Shown: one piece after another, positions 1-5,988 of the stretch | Numbering within the stretch: the stretch's first letter is position 1 | Layout: each line of letters starts with the position of its first letter | From: Minisyncoccota bacterium | Lineage (GTDB): Bacteria > Patescibacteriota > Minisyncoccia > UBA6257 > 2-01-FULL-56-20 | Assembly (NCBI GenBank): GCA_031291905.1 | Contig: JARLIC010000013.1 | Coordinates: forward strand, 1-15,867 | Length of the DNA stretch: 15,867 nt | Direction of reading: 5' to 3' | Notes under the pieces: model-generated | Told to the model about the DNA's origin: nothing | Databases searched by the model: none | Seen by the model: the letters and a program-made list of their open reading frames with translations, nothing else | Made by a program: the position numbers and the translations under genes

Positions 1-1
1 C

Positions 2-814
2 ATCGTATGGTCCGATTACGGCCTGCCGAAGCTCGCCGAGAAGGACCTGAAGGACCGGTTGGTGATAATAAGCTCGTATTCCGGCGGTACGGAGGAGGTC
101 GTCGATGCGCTTGCGGCGGCGAAGGCGAAGAAGCTTTCCTATGCCGTCGTTGCGGCGCGCGGCAAACTGATCTCGCTCGCCGAGCGCAACAAGGTGCCGT
201 ACGTGAAGATCCCGGACCAGGGCATCCAGCCGCGCATGGCGACGCCGCTCATATTGAGGGCGACGCTCGCGCTCATGGGCGAAAGGACATTGCTCGCCGA
301 GACGAAGCTTCTCGCGACCGCGCTTCATCCGCTCCGCGAGGAGTATCGCGGCAAGGAACTTGCACGAAAGATCTACGGTAACATTCCCGTTATTTACACG
401 GCGCTCACGAACGAGGCGATCGCGTACAACTGGAAGATCAAATTCAATGAGACCGGAAAGATCCCGGCGTTCTATAACGTCGTGCCGGAGCTCAACCACA
501 ACGAGATGACGGGCTTCGACGTGAAAACGAAGACGACGCCCCTCTCGCGCAATTTCCATTTTATCTTCCTGAAGGACGGTGACGACGACCGCCGCATCAC
601 GAAGCGCATGAACGTGCTCGAGAAGCTGTATCGCGACCGCGGATTCAAGACCGAGGTGGTGCTCATGCAGGGCAAGACGCGTATCGGAAAGATATTCAAC
701 GCGCTCAACCTCGCCGATTGGACCGCGTACCATACCGCAAAGTTCTATGGCGTGGATCCGGAGCAGGTGCCGATGGTGGAGGAGTTCAAGAAGATGATCG
801 CGCGCGGGACATAA
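2..814 (+). CDS. Bifunctional phosphoglucose/phosphomannose isomerase, SIS domain (5'-truncated)
   Basis: This is the C-terminal 270 residues of an SIS-domain sugar-phosphate isomerase; the reading frame is already open at base 2, so the start lies outside the window. Family members interconvert glucose-6-P, mannose-6-P and fructose-6-P in the cytoplasm. The visible part begins in an SIS fold, with the Ser/Thr-rich phosphate-binding stretch SSYSGGTEE just inside it, then IPDQGIQPRMAT. The second half carries the family's C-terminal domain with the signature ELNHNEMTGF, whose Glu/His residues belong to the active-site region in this family. It ends in TAA at 812-814 and the next coding gene is 364 nt away, so it is probably the last gene of its operon. 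The family assignment is firm. Dual specificity rather than PGI alone is inferred from the family pattern. Confidence 0.93.
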   Translation: MVWSDYGLPKLAEKDLKDRLVIISSYSGGTEEVVDALAAAKAKKLSYAVVAARGKLISLAERNKVPYVKIPDQGIQPRMATPLILRATLALMGERTLLAETKLLATALHPLREEYRGKELARKIYGNIPVIYTALTNEAIAYNWKIKFNETGKIPAFYNVVPELNHNEMTGFDVKTKTTPLSRNFHFIFLKDGDDDRRITKRMNVLEKLYRDRGFKTEVVLMQGKTRIGKIFNALNLADWTAYHTAKFYGVDPEQVPMVEEFKKMIARGT

Positions 815-851
815 TGGCGTTTTAGAAGATTAAGTTTTCATTAAAAGTTGT

Positions 852-879
852 TTGACTTCGATTTATGAGGCGGTATTAT
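852..879 (+). promoter_or_regulatory. Putative sigma70-type promoter (TTGACT-16-TATTAT)
   Basis: TTGACT at 852-857 and TATTAT at 874-879 are separated by 16 nt in an AT-rich stretch just after the isomerase gene. A start near 886 would lie only about 75 nt ahead of a strong terminator and in front of no convincing protein gene. It therefore points to a small RNA rather than an mRNA. Confidence 0.45.
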
Positions 880-885
880 GAATAA

Positions 886-962
886 CGAAAGTGGCGTCTT
901 GCAACCGCAAGGCGATATCCGGTTTGGCACAAAGACAATCACTTCGGTGGTTGTTTTTGTTT
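886..962 (+). ncRNA. Possible short non-coding transcript (about 77 nt)
   Basis: The segment lies between a promoter-like pair (852-879) and a strong intrinsic terminator (931-962). It contains a small hairpin with stem CTTGC/GCAAG at 898-911 and loop AACC, then the UUCG-capped terminator stem. No known RNA family is recognised. The alternative is that this is only the 3' untranslated tail of the isomerase mRNA, with the terminator serving that gene and the promoter match due to AT richness. The start coordinate is an estimate from the -10 position. Confidence 0.3.
931..962 (+). terminator. Intrinsic terminator with UUCG tetraloop
   Basis: A stem of about 12 bp (931-942 with 947-958, two G-T wobbles) is capped by C(TTCG)G, the extra-stable tetraloop. 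Its 3' arm runs into a T-rich tract (TTTTTGTTT, 954-962). It would end either the isomerase transcript or the putative small RNA starting near 886. Confidence 0.85.
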
Positions 963-964
963 CC

Positions 965-990
965 CCTCATTGTTTCTTGAGGTTTTCTTT
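965..990 (+). terminator. Weak back-up intrinsic terminator
   Basis: CCTCA (965-969) can pair with TGAGG (978-982) over an 8-nt loop and is followed by TTTTCTTT. With only 5 bp it is weak, but it lies three bases after the strong terminator, in the position of a second, tandem stop. Confidence 0.4.
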
Positions 991-1041
991 ATGTACTTTT
1001 CTTATGATTGATATAAAAATGAAATACCAAAACAGGATATT

Positions 1042-1166
1042 ACCGATGATCCTTCAGATCGCATTCTCGAGGGGCTCTCGGAGCCGCGTAGGCGGCGAGA
1101 GGGGAGACGCGAACCCAGCAGGGTTCGACGTTGTACCCGAGAGAAGCGATCTGAAGGATCATCGGT
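1042..1166. repeat. Inverted-repeat element with 21-bp arms and two inner hairpins
   Basis: The arms at 1042-1062 and 1146-1166 are perfect 21-nt reverse complements and continue imperfectly inward (TTCTC at 1064-1068 against GAGAA at 1141-1145). The interior is GC-rich and folds into two further hairpins: CTCTCG/CGAGAG (1075-1080 with 1096-1101) and CGAACCC/GGGTTCG (1110-1116 with 1121-1127, loop AGCA). Folded, it is a three-way junction closed by a long stem. It has no coding capacity. It could be a MITE-like mobile repeat, a structured RNA or a cruciform regulatory site. No flanking target duplication is obvious. Confidence 0.75.
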
Positions 1167-1172
1167 TATAAT
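1167..1172 (+). promoter_or_regulatory. -10 box TATAAT directly ahead of the 1179 gene
   Basis: A perfect TATAAT abuts the right arm of the inverted-repeat element and ends 6 nt before the ATG at 1179. Transcription starting at the usual distance would begin at or beside the ATG, giving a leaderless mRNA. No good -35 is visible at 16-18 nt; that region would lie inside the right arm of the repeat. Confidence 0.5.
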
Positions 1173-1178
1173 ACCTCT

Positions 1179-1520
1179 ATGCAGTCCATAAAAATCCCCG
1201 TTCTTCTCGAGTGGACTCTGCACGCGCAGGCCAAGATGCGGCATTACGGCCTTTCTCCCGCCCGCGTACGGCGCGTGCTTCATATGCCGCGGCGCATCGA
1301 GGAGGGAATCGCACCCGACACAAAAGCGATGATGCAGCCGGCTTCGCTCAAGACAAAGGACACCTGGGCTCAGGAGATATGGGTGATGGTGCAGGATGGT
1401 CCGAAGGAGCGCAGGGTGATCAGCGCATGGCGCTACCCCGGGGTCACCAAACCGCGAGGTCCGGAGGCGCTTGCCGCGCTACGGCGGGAATATGCCGAGT
1501 TTGCGGCCGATGCAAAATAA
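1179..1520 (+). CDS. Small conserved protein, DUF4258-like
   Basis: The product is 113 residues, basic and soluble, with no signal peptide or membrane segment. The N-terminal part (WTLHAQAKMRHYGLSPARVR, residues 12-31) resembles the start of DUF4258-type proteins, a small fold related to RelE/ParE-like toxins, where a His-Ala-x-x-x-M helix precedes a short helix that ends in a loop with a conserved Pro. Residues 63-88 (WAQEIWVMVQD, then RRVISAWRYPG) look like the following strands. No partner antitoxin lies next to it, so a toxin role is not supported. The ATG at 1179 is 6 nt after a TATAAT and has no SD, so it may be translated leaderless. The family assignment is tentative; that the gene is real is fairly likely. 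Confidence 0.7.
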   Translation: MQSIKIPVLLEWTLHAQAKMRHYGLSPARVRRVLHMPRRIEEGIAPDTKAMMQPASLKTKDTWAQEIWVMVQDGPKERRVISAWRYPGVTKPRGPEALAALRREYAEFAADAK

Positions 1521-1585
1521 AGGCAAGATCATTGTAGTAACAACGGACGACCCAATAACGTATCCATCCATTCATAACCACCAAT

Positions 1586-2038
1586 ATGATCATCACCAGC
1601 CCTTCATTCTCCGACGGCGATCCTATCCCAAAAAAATTCACGTGCGACGGCGGGAGCATCAACCCCGAACTTCAGATCCAGAATGTCCCCGAAGGGGCCG
1701 GGAGCCTTGCGCTCATCGTGCATGATCCCGACGCGCCGCGCGAGGGCGGATTCACCCATTGGGTGGTATGGAACATCGATCCCCGGACGGTATTGATAAA
1801 GGAGGAAAGCGTTCCGCCCGGTGCGATCGAGGGCGTGAACGGTCTCGGCCATGTCGGATATGTGCCGCCCTGTCCGCCGCCGGGGCACGGCAGCCATCGT
1901 TATCATTTCCAACTTTATGCGCTCGATGCCATGTTGGACATTCCCGAAGGTGCCACGGAAGCGGAACTTGTGGACGCGATGCAGGGGCATCTGCGGGGGG
2001 AGGCGGAACTTGTGGGATCGTATACGAGAGCGGAATGA
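1586..2038 (+). CDS. YbhB/YbcL family Raf-kinase-inhibitor-like protein (PEBP)
   Basis: The 150-residue protein matches the bacterial phosphatidylethanolamine-binding-protein family along its whole length. It has the CDGGSINPEL stretch (20-29), the ligand-pocket motif DPDAP (47-51) followed by HWVVWNI (58-64), and the second signature GHGSHRYHFQLYALD (100-114). Members are small soluble proteins whose bacterial role is poorly defined; binding of small anionic ligands is known for the fold. There is no signal peptide, so it is probably cytoplasmic. The ATG has no SD; its leader reads CATAACCACCAAT, an A/C-rich type seen before other genes here. It ends in TGA, 40 nt before the next start, but the following gene has its own promoter. 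Confidence 0.96.
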   Translation: MIITSPSFSDGDPIPKKFTCDGGSINPELQIQNVPEGAGSLALIVHDPDAPREGGFTHWVVWNIDPRTVLIKEESVPPGAIEGVNGLGHVGYVPPCPPPGHGSHRYHFQLYALDAMLDIPEGATEAELVDAMQGHLRGEAELVGSYTRAE

Positions 2039-2039
2039 A

Positions 2040-2068
2040 TTGAAGAAGAAGGCGTTATGTGGTAAAAT
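2040..2068 (+). promoter_or_regulatory. Extended -10 promoter of the DoxX-sigma operon
   Basis: TTGAAG (2040-2045), a 17-nt spacer, and TAAAAT (2063-2068) preceded by TGG (extended -10). The predicted start near 2075 is only a few bases ahead of the ATG at 2079, so the leader would be almost absent. The AAAGGA at 2069-2074 would then be largely untranscribed. Confidence 0.65.
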
Positions 2069-2078
2069 AAAGGAACAT

Positions 2079-2465
2079 ATGAAGAATAACGGATCGGTGA
2101 CCATTCTGCGTTGGGGGTTGGCGTTCGTGTTCTTTTACGCGGCCATCGCGTCCGTGACGCGTCCGGAACGTTGGGTCATCTATGTGCCGTCATTCGTCTC
2201 TTCCGTCGTTGCCCCTCAGTCGTTCCTGGTGGCGTTCTCGCTCTATGAACTCGTGCTTGCGGGATTCCTCTTTTCAGGAAGGAAATTGTTCTGGTCGTCC
2301 CTTTTTGCCGTCATCACGCTTGCCGCCGTCGTGGTCGTCGATTTTTCACTGATGGCGCTCGTTTTCACCGATATCGGCCTCGCCTTCGCCGCGCTCGCGC
2401 TTTTTGATTTTGCCCGCAACAACCGCACCGTGAACGCTCCGAACGGTGAGAACCTATCAGCGTGA
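2079..2465 (+). CDS. DoxX-like small integral membrane protein
   Basis: A 128-residue, very hydrophobic protein with four predicted membrane segments at about 9-26, 48-66, 70-90 and 95-112. The opening ILRWGLAFVFFYAAIASV followed by a Trp-rich loop (RPERWVIYVP) is typical of the DoxX/DoxX-like family, small four-helix membrane proteins of uncertain biochemical role, sometimes tied to redox or thiol stress. ATG 2079 is chosen because it lies just downstream of a good extended -10 promoter; the frame is open further upstream but that part overlaps the PEBP gene. The stop overlaps the next ATG (TGATG), so it is translationally coupled to the sigma factor. Family assignment is moderate. Confidence 0.8.
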   Translation: MKNNGSVTILRWGLAFVFFYAAIASVTRPERWVIYVPSFVSSVVAPQSFLVAFSLYELVLAGFLFSGRKLFWSSLFAVITLAAVVVVDFSLMALVFTDIGLAFAALALFDFARNNRTVNAPNGENLSA

Positions 2466-3145
2466 TGGATTATCAGAACAAAAAGGATATCCCGTTCTTT
2501 TCCGCGTTTGCAAAGGCAATAAACGACTCCCGGGAATACGATCTTGCCGTTCTTGCGAACGAGCACGCCCAAAAGACCGACCGTGAACTTATCGAGGCGT
2601 TCCTTGCGGGCAGCGAGGACTGTTTTGCGGTGCTTGTCGAGAGGCATCTTTCGATGACCTACAAATTCACGTATCGTTACTTGAACAACGCGGACGATAC
2701 GAGCGACGTGGTGCAGGAGGTCTTCATCAAGGCATGGAAGCATCTCAAGCAGTTCGACCCGGACCGGAGCTTCAAGACGTGGCTTTTCACCATTGCGAAG
2801 AATACGGCACTCGATTTCATCAAAAGGAAGAAGCCGGTGTTGTTCTCGAAGATCGAGGAGGGCGACGGCGACCTTGATGCGTTCCTTGCCCCCTACATCG
2901 AAGACGCCGACCTTCCCGACGAGATCCTGGAGCGAAAGGACCTGAAGGAGGAGCTTGAGGGCGTGCTTGGAGAGCTTCCGCCCGCATACCGCACCGTGCT
3001 TGCCATGCGCTATACGGACCATCTCAAATTCAGGGAGATCGCGGAAATGCTTCAGGAGCCCATTGATACGGTAAAAAGCAAGCACCGGCGAGGGCTCCTT
3101 CTTCTCCGTAAGGCCCTTGGCGACCTGCGGGAAAGTCGCACCTAA
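2465..3145 (+). CDS. ECF-type RNA polymerase sigma factor (sigma70 family)
   Basis: The 226-residue protein has the two-domain layout of ECF sigma factors. Region 2 spans about 52-122, with VVQEVFIKAWKHL (82-94) and RSFKTWLFTIAKNTALDFIK (101-120), the -10 recognition and core-binding part. Region 4 spans about 162-218, with LPPAYRTVLAMRY (171-183) and a helix-turn-helix FREIAEMLQEPIDTVKSKHR (189-208) for the -35. A 40-residue N-terminal extension and an acidic linker (about 130-158, many Asp/Glu) make it longer than the usual 170-200 residues. ATG 2465 overlaps the DoxX stop by one base; a GTG at 2462 is an alternative. The next gene encodes a membrane protein in the position of an anti-sigma factor. 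Its target promoters cannot be read from the window. Confidence 0.95.
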   Translation: MDYQNKKDIPFFSAFAKAINDSREYDLAVLANEHAQKTDRELIEAFLAGSEDCFAVLVERHLSMTYKFTYRYLNNADDTSDVVQEVFIKAWKHLKQFDPDRSFKTWLFTIAKNTALDFIKRKKPVLFSKIEEGDGDLDAFLAPYIEDADLPDEILERKDLKEELEGVLGELPPAYRTVLAMRYTDHLKFREIAEMLQEPIDTVKSKHRRGLLLLRKALGDLRESRT

Positions 3146-3161
3146 ACCCCCGATTGTCTCG

Positions 3162-3167
3162 TATAAT
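3162..3167 (+). promoter_or_regulatory. -10 box TATAAT ahead of the 3175 gene
   Basis: A perfect TATAAT ends 7 nt before the ATG at 3175, in the 29-nt gap after the sigma gene. A start at the normal distance would make a leaderless mRNA. No convincing -35 is seen at 16-18 nt. Because the upstream sigma gene is same-strand and close, the downstream genes may also be read through from 2075. Confidence 0.45.
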
Positions 3168-3174
3168 AGGACAA

Positions 3175-3606
3175 ATGGCACCGATGAAAACCATGAAGAA
3201 TGTCGAAAAGGCCTTTTTGGGATTCGAAGCGCCGGAACCTCCGGTAGGTTTGGCGCGGACGATCATGGTCCGCATTGAGCGCCGCGAACGCCGGGTGCTT
3301 ATCGCGAAGACGGCGGCTTCGGCATGCGCGTTCGGAGCGTCGCTCCTGGTCATCGGCGTGGGGCTTTCCTATTTCCGCACGAGCATTGCGGAGACGGGAT
3401 TCCTTCAGCTCGCATCGCTTCTCTTCTCGGATTTTTCCGCGATCGTCGCAAATCTTCCCGATTTCGCCCTTTCGATGCTCGAGGCGTTCCCGGTGTTCTC
3501 GGCGGCGGCCATGCTTGCCGGTGCGGGATTCGCCATCTGGTCATGTGCGGCGATCATCGACGAGATCTCCGCGATCGAATATCGTAAATTCTCATTTCTC
3601 AGATAA
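3175..3606 (+). CDS. Small membrane protein, candidate anti-sigma factor
   Basis: No family is recognised with certainty. The 143-residue product has a cytoplasmic-looking N-terminus with PPVGLARTIMVRIERRERR (22-40). This resembles the short PP-x-L-x-x-x-I-x-x-x-I stretch that precedes the membrane helix in many anti-sigma factors. It is followed by a membrane helix (about 41-66), a moderately hydrophobic segment (76-96) and a second strong helix (105-128). There is no zinc-finger His-x3-Cys-x2-Cys motif. Its position directly after an ECF sigma gene supports a regulatory role but does not prove it. ATG 3175 is chosen because it lies 7 nt after a TATAAT; ATG 3184 and a TTG at 3154 are alternatives, and the TTG would put the -10 box inside the gene. 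Confidence 0.7.
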   Translation: MAPMKTMKNVEKAFLGFEAPEPPVGLARTIMVRIERRERRVLIAKTAASACAFGASLLVIGVGLSYFRTSIAETGFLQLASLLFSDFSAIVANLPDFALSMLEAFPVFSAAAMLAGAGFAIWSCAAIIDEISAIEYRKFSFLR

Positions 3607-3611
3607 CTTCC

Positions 3612-4100
3612 ATGAGCCATTTTTTGGATTCCAAAAAGACGCGCACCGCATTGTGGATCATCGGCGGCCTCGTGGTATTGCTTCTTATGTTCGGCGGCGG
3701 CATGGCGGTGGGATATCAGCGCGGGATCTTCTCGTCGCACTTCGGTGAGGATTATTACATGAATTTCCGCGGCGGAAGCGTCTCCGGCGGAGGTGTCATG
3801 ATGCTCGGCGGTCCTCCGCCCATAAACCAGCACGGGACGGCGGGTACGGTGATGGATGTCGATGCTTCGAATACGCGGATACTTGCGATCGATCAGGACG
3901 GGGACGAGGAATCGATCGCGGTGGATGGGAATACGATGATAAGGAAAGTGAACGAGACTGTTTCCCTTATGAGCATCAACCCGGGCGATCAGATCGTCGT
4001 CATAGGCGAGCCGAACGGCAGTGGCCAGATCCTGGCACGGTTTGTCCGCATATTTACGGGAAGTTCGTCGCTCCCGCAAATGCCGCCGCAGGGCCAATAA
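3612..4100 (+). CDS. Membrane-anchored DUF5666-like protein A
   Basis: The 162-residue protein has one N-terminal membrane helix (about 12-36, rich in Gly/Val/Leu) that would leave the rest outside the membrane, a Gly-rich linker (53-68), and a small beta-rich domain (about 75-148) with the pattern TAGTVMDVDASNTRILAID, then GDQIVVIGEP, ending ARFVRI. This is the shape of DUF5666-type OB-like domains. The C-terminus is Pro/Gln-rich. It starts 5 nt after the upstream stop and precedes the MacA-like adaptor by 36 nt. A paralogue with the same layout lies on the other side of the ABC exporter genes (8020-8478). Function is unknown; an accessory role at the exporter is an inference from position. 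Confidence 0.82.
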   Translation: MSHFLDSKKTRTALWIIGGLVVLLLMFGGGMAVGYQRGIFSSHFGEDYYMNFRGGSVSGGGVMMLGGPPPINQHGTAGTVMDVDASNTRILAIDQDGDEESIAVDGNTMIRKVNETVSLMSINPGDQIVVIGEPNGSGQILARFVRIFTGSSSLPQMPPQGQ

Positions 4101-4136
4101 CGGTCCTCGATAATCAACCACATAACCCCAACCATA

Positions 4137-5981
4137 ATGTTTGGAAAGTTCAGACAGTACGTTCGCGCGCATAAAATAATCTCGATCGTCGTCGTGCTCG
4201 CGTTGGCGGGAGGTGGATATTATTGGTACCGGTCCGCGACCGCTACCACGACCGTCACCAAATACGTGGTGGAGGATGCGGCGGAGGGATCGGTGGTGGT
4301 CTCCGTTTCGGGGACCGGCCAGGTGCAGGCGGGAACCACGATTGACGTGACGCCGAAGGTCTCGGAAGAAGTGACCTCCGTTGCGGTGAAGGTGGGCGAC
4401 AAGGTGTCGGCGGGACAGCTTCTCGTGCAGCTCGATTCCACGAATGAACAGCGGACGGTGAACTCCGCCAAGCTTTCACTCCAATCGGCCCAGCTTGCCT
4501 TGGCGCAGCTCCAACAGGTGACGACCTCGACGCTTCTTTCGGACCAGAACGCGGTGCGGCAGGATACGACGAGCCTTGCGACCGCCTCGACCACGCTCAT
4601 ACAGGATTACGGGAACGGTTTCGACGGGCTGGGAAGCGTGTTCGTGAATCTGCAGACCGTCATGGCGGGACTCCAGGATTTTGTGATGGGGAACGACATC
4701 AGTAAGACCCAGAACGATCCCGATGCGTACGTCGGCCTCATGCCCGACTATCTGCAGGCGGGAGTGACCCCTTATAAGAACGAGGTCCAGGCCTCGTATG
4801 CCGCCGCGGACGCCGCGTACGAGAAGAGCCTCGCCGATTATCATGCGGCATCCCGCAGCTCGGACCAGCAGTCGCTCGATGCGCTCTTTTCCGAGACCGG
4901 GAACACCGCGAACACGGTGGGCGCCGCGGTGAAATCCAGCAAGGATTTCATCACGTACATCGTGAACAGCTATCCCGCGTCGAGCAGTACCAAGCCTCTT
5001 CCGACGATCACAACCACGTTGCAGAACAACTTCAATACTTATACCAACACCATGACGAGCGTCGCGTCCACGGTACAGGGCACCATCACGGGCATCGTGA
5101 GCGATCGCAACAGCATTGTGAACGCGCAGGCATCCCTTGCGCAGGCACAGGAAAACCTTTCGGAGTTGACGGCCGGTCCGACCGATACCCAGCTCTTGTC
5201 GGCGCAGATCAACCTTCAGAGTGCAGAGAATTCCCTGACGACGGCGCAGCAGGACCTGGGTTACACTTCGGTGCGCGCGCCGATCACGGGGACGGTGTCG
5301 GCGATTGGCGCCACGGTCGGCCAGACCGCCGGTTCCTCGGCGGTGACCATCGTGAGCGACAGCGAAGTGGCGGTGGTTACGTTGAACGAGGAGGATGCAT
5401 CAAAGGTTCTGGTGGGCGATCCGGCGACGCTCACATTCGATGCCATCACCGATCTTTCCCTTGCGGGCAAGGTCGTAGAGGTGGACCCCGTAGGAACGGT
5501 GAGTGCGGGAGTGGTGAGCTATAACGTACAGGTCGGTTTCTCCCAGCCCGCCAATACGACAAGTAGCCTTCTCGTAAAACCCGGCATGAGCGTGACGGCG
5601 GACATCGTCACGGAATCCGCGCAGAACGTGATCGCCGTGGCGAACGCCGCCATCGTCACCCAGGGAAGTTCGACCTATATTCTCGTGCCTTCGGTGCAGC
5701 TTTCCACGAGCAGCCTTCAGGCGAGCGCGGGGACCGGTATCGAACTTACGGACGCGCCGAAACGCGTCGCGGTAACGACGGGACTCTCGAACGATACTCT
5801 TACCGAAGTGACCTCCGGGATCAATGTCGGCGATCAGATCATCGTGAAGACGGTGAAGTCGACGGGAGCCTCAAAGACCACTACGACTTCCACCAAGACC
5901 ACGAGCGTGACAAGTCTTTTAACCGGCGGTTCGCGAGGGGGAGGGGGCACGCCGCCGAGCGGAGGAGGGGGTATGCCTTAA
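4137..5981 (+). CDS. MacA/HlyD-type membrane-fusion (adaptor) subunit of an ABC exporter
   Basis: 614 residues. An N-terminal anchor helix (about 14-30) is followed by the first half of a lipoyl-like domain (50-100, GDKVSAGQLLVQLDS), the first coiled-coil helix (101-128), a long mainly helical insertion (about 130-325), the returning coiled coil (326-375), the second lipoyl half (376-405, SVRAPITGTVSAIGATVGQT), a beta-barrel part (406-490) and a membrane-proximal domain (495-572). It ends in a Ser/Thr/Lys linker and a Gly/Pro-rich tail (573-614). MacA proteins are usually under 400 residues; the excess is the helical insertion. Such subunits join an ABC transporter to its substrate path on the outer face. 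ATPase and permease genes follow within 7 nt and by overlap. The leader is A/C-rich without SD (CCCCAACCATAATG). Confidence 0.92.
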   Translation: MFGKFRQYVRAHKIISIVVVLALAGGGYYWYRSATATTTVTKYVVEDAAEGSVVVSVSGTGQVQAGTTIDVTPKVSEEVTSVAVKVGDKVSAGQLLVQLDSTNEQRTVNSAKLSLQSAQLALAQLQQVTTSTLLSDQNAVRQDTTSLATASTTLIQDYGNGFDGLGSVFVNLQTVMAGLQDFVMGNDISKTQNDPDAYVGLMPDYLQAGVTPYKNEVQASYAAADAAYEKSLADYHAASRSSDQQSLDALFSETGNTANTVGAAVKSSKDFITYIVNSYPASSSTKPLPTITTTLQNNFNTYTNTMTSVASTVQGTITGIVSDRNSIVNAQASLAQAQENLSELTAGPTDTQLLSAQINLQSAENSLTTAQQDLGYTSVRAPITGTVSAIGATVGQTAGSSAVTIVSDSEVAVVTLNEEDASKVLVGDPATLTFDAITDLSLAGKVVEVDPVGTVSAGVVSYNVQVGFSQPANTTSSLLVKPGMSVTADIVTESAQNVIAVANAAIVTQGSSTYILVPSVQLSTSSLQASAGTGIELTDAPKRVAVTTGLSNDTLTEVTSGINVGDQIIVKTVKSTGASKTTTTSTKTTSVTSLLTGGSRGGGGTPPSGGGGMP

Positions 5982-5988
5982 TTGCCAC

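Larger units (their letters stand above)
815..1178. other. Intergenic region, 364 nt, no supported protein gene
   Basis: From left to right it holds an AT-rich stretch, a promoter-like pair (852-879), a possible small RNA, two terminators (931-962 and 965-990), an AT-rich stretch (991-1041), the 125-nt inverted-repeat element (1042-1166) and a TATAAT box at 1167-1172. An open frame at 878-1171 starts inside the -10 box, crosses both terminators and both arms of the inverted repeat, and has no protein-like character, so it is not called. Confidence 0.8.

Noticed and set aside
1108..1130. GAACCC-AGCA-GGGTTCGA resembling a tRNA T-arm
   Set aside because: The loop is 4 nt, not 7, and there is no acceptor, D or anticodon arm of tRNA geometry around it; it is one hairpin of the inverted-repeat element.
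878..1171. A 97-codon plus-strand open frame in the first intergenic region
   Set aside because: It starts inside a -10 box, crosses two terminators and both arms of a 21-bp inverted repeat, and its composition is not protein-like.
1179..1520. Toxin gene of a toxin-antitoxin pair
   Set aside because: The fold resemblance to RelE/ParE relatives is weak and there is no adjacent antitoxin; the neighbour at 1586 is a PEBP family protein.
2243..3181. A 312-codon minus-strand open frame opposite the DoxX-like and sigma factor genes
   Set aside because: The plus strand has a clear sigma factor here; the antisense product has no family motif and no initiation signal.
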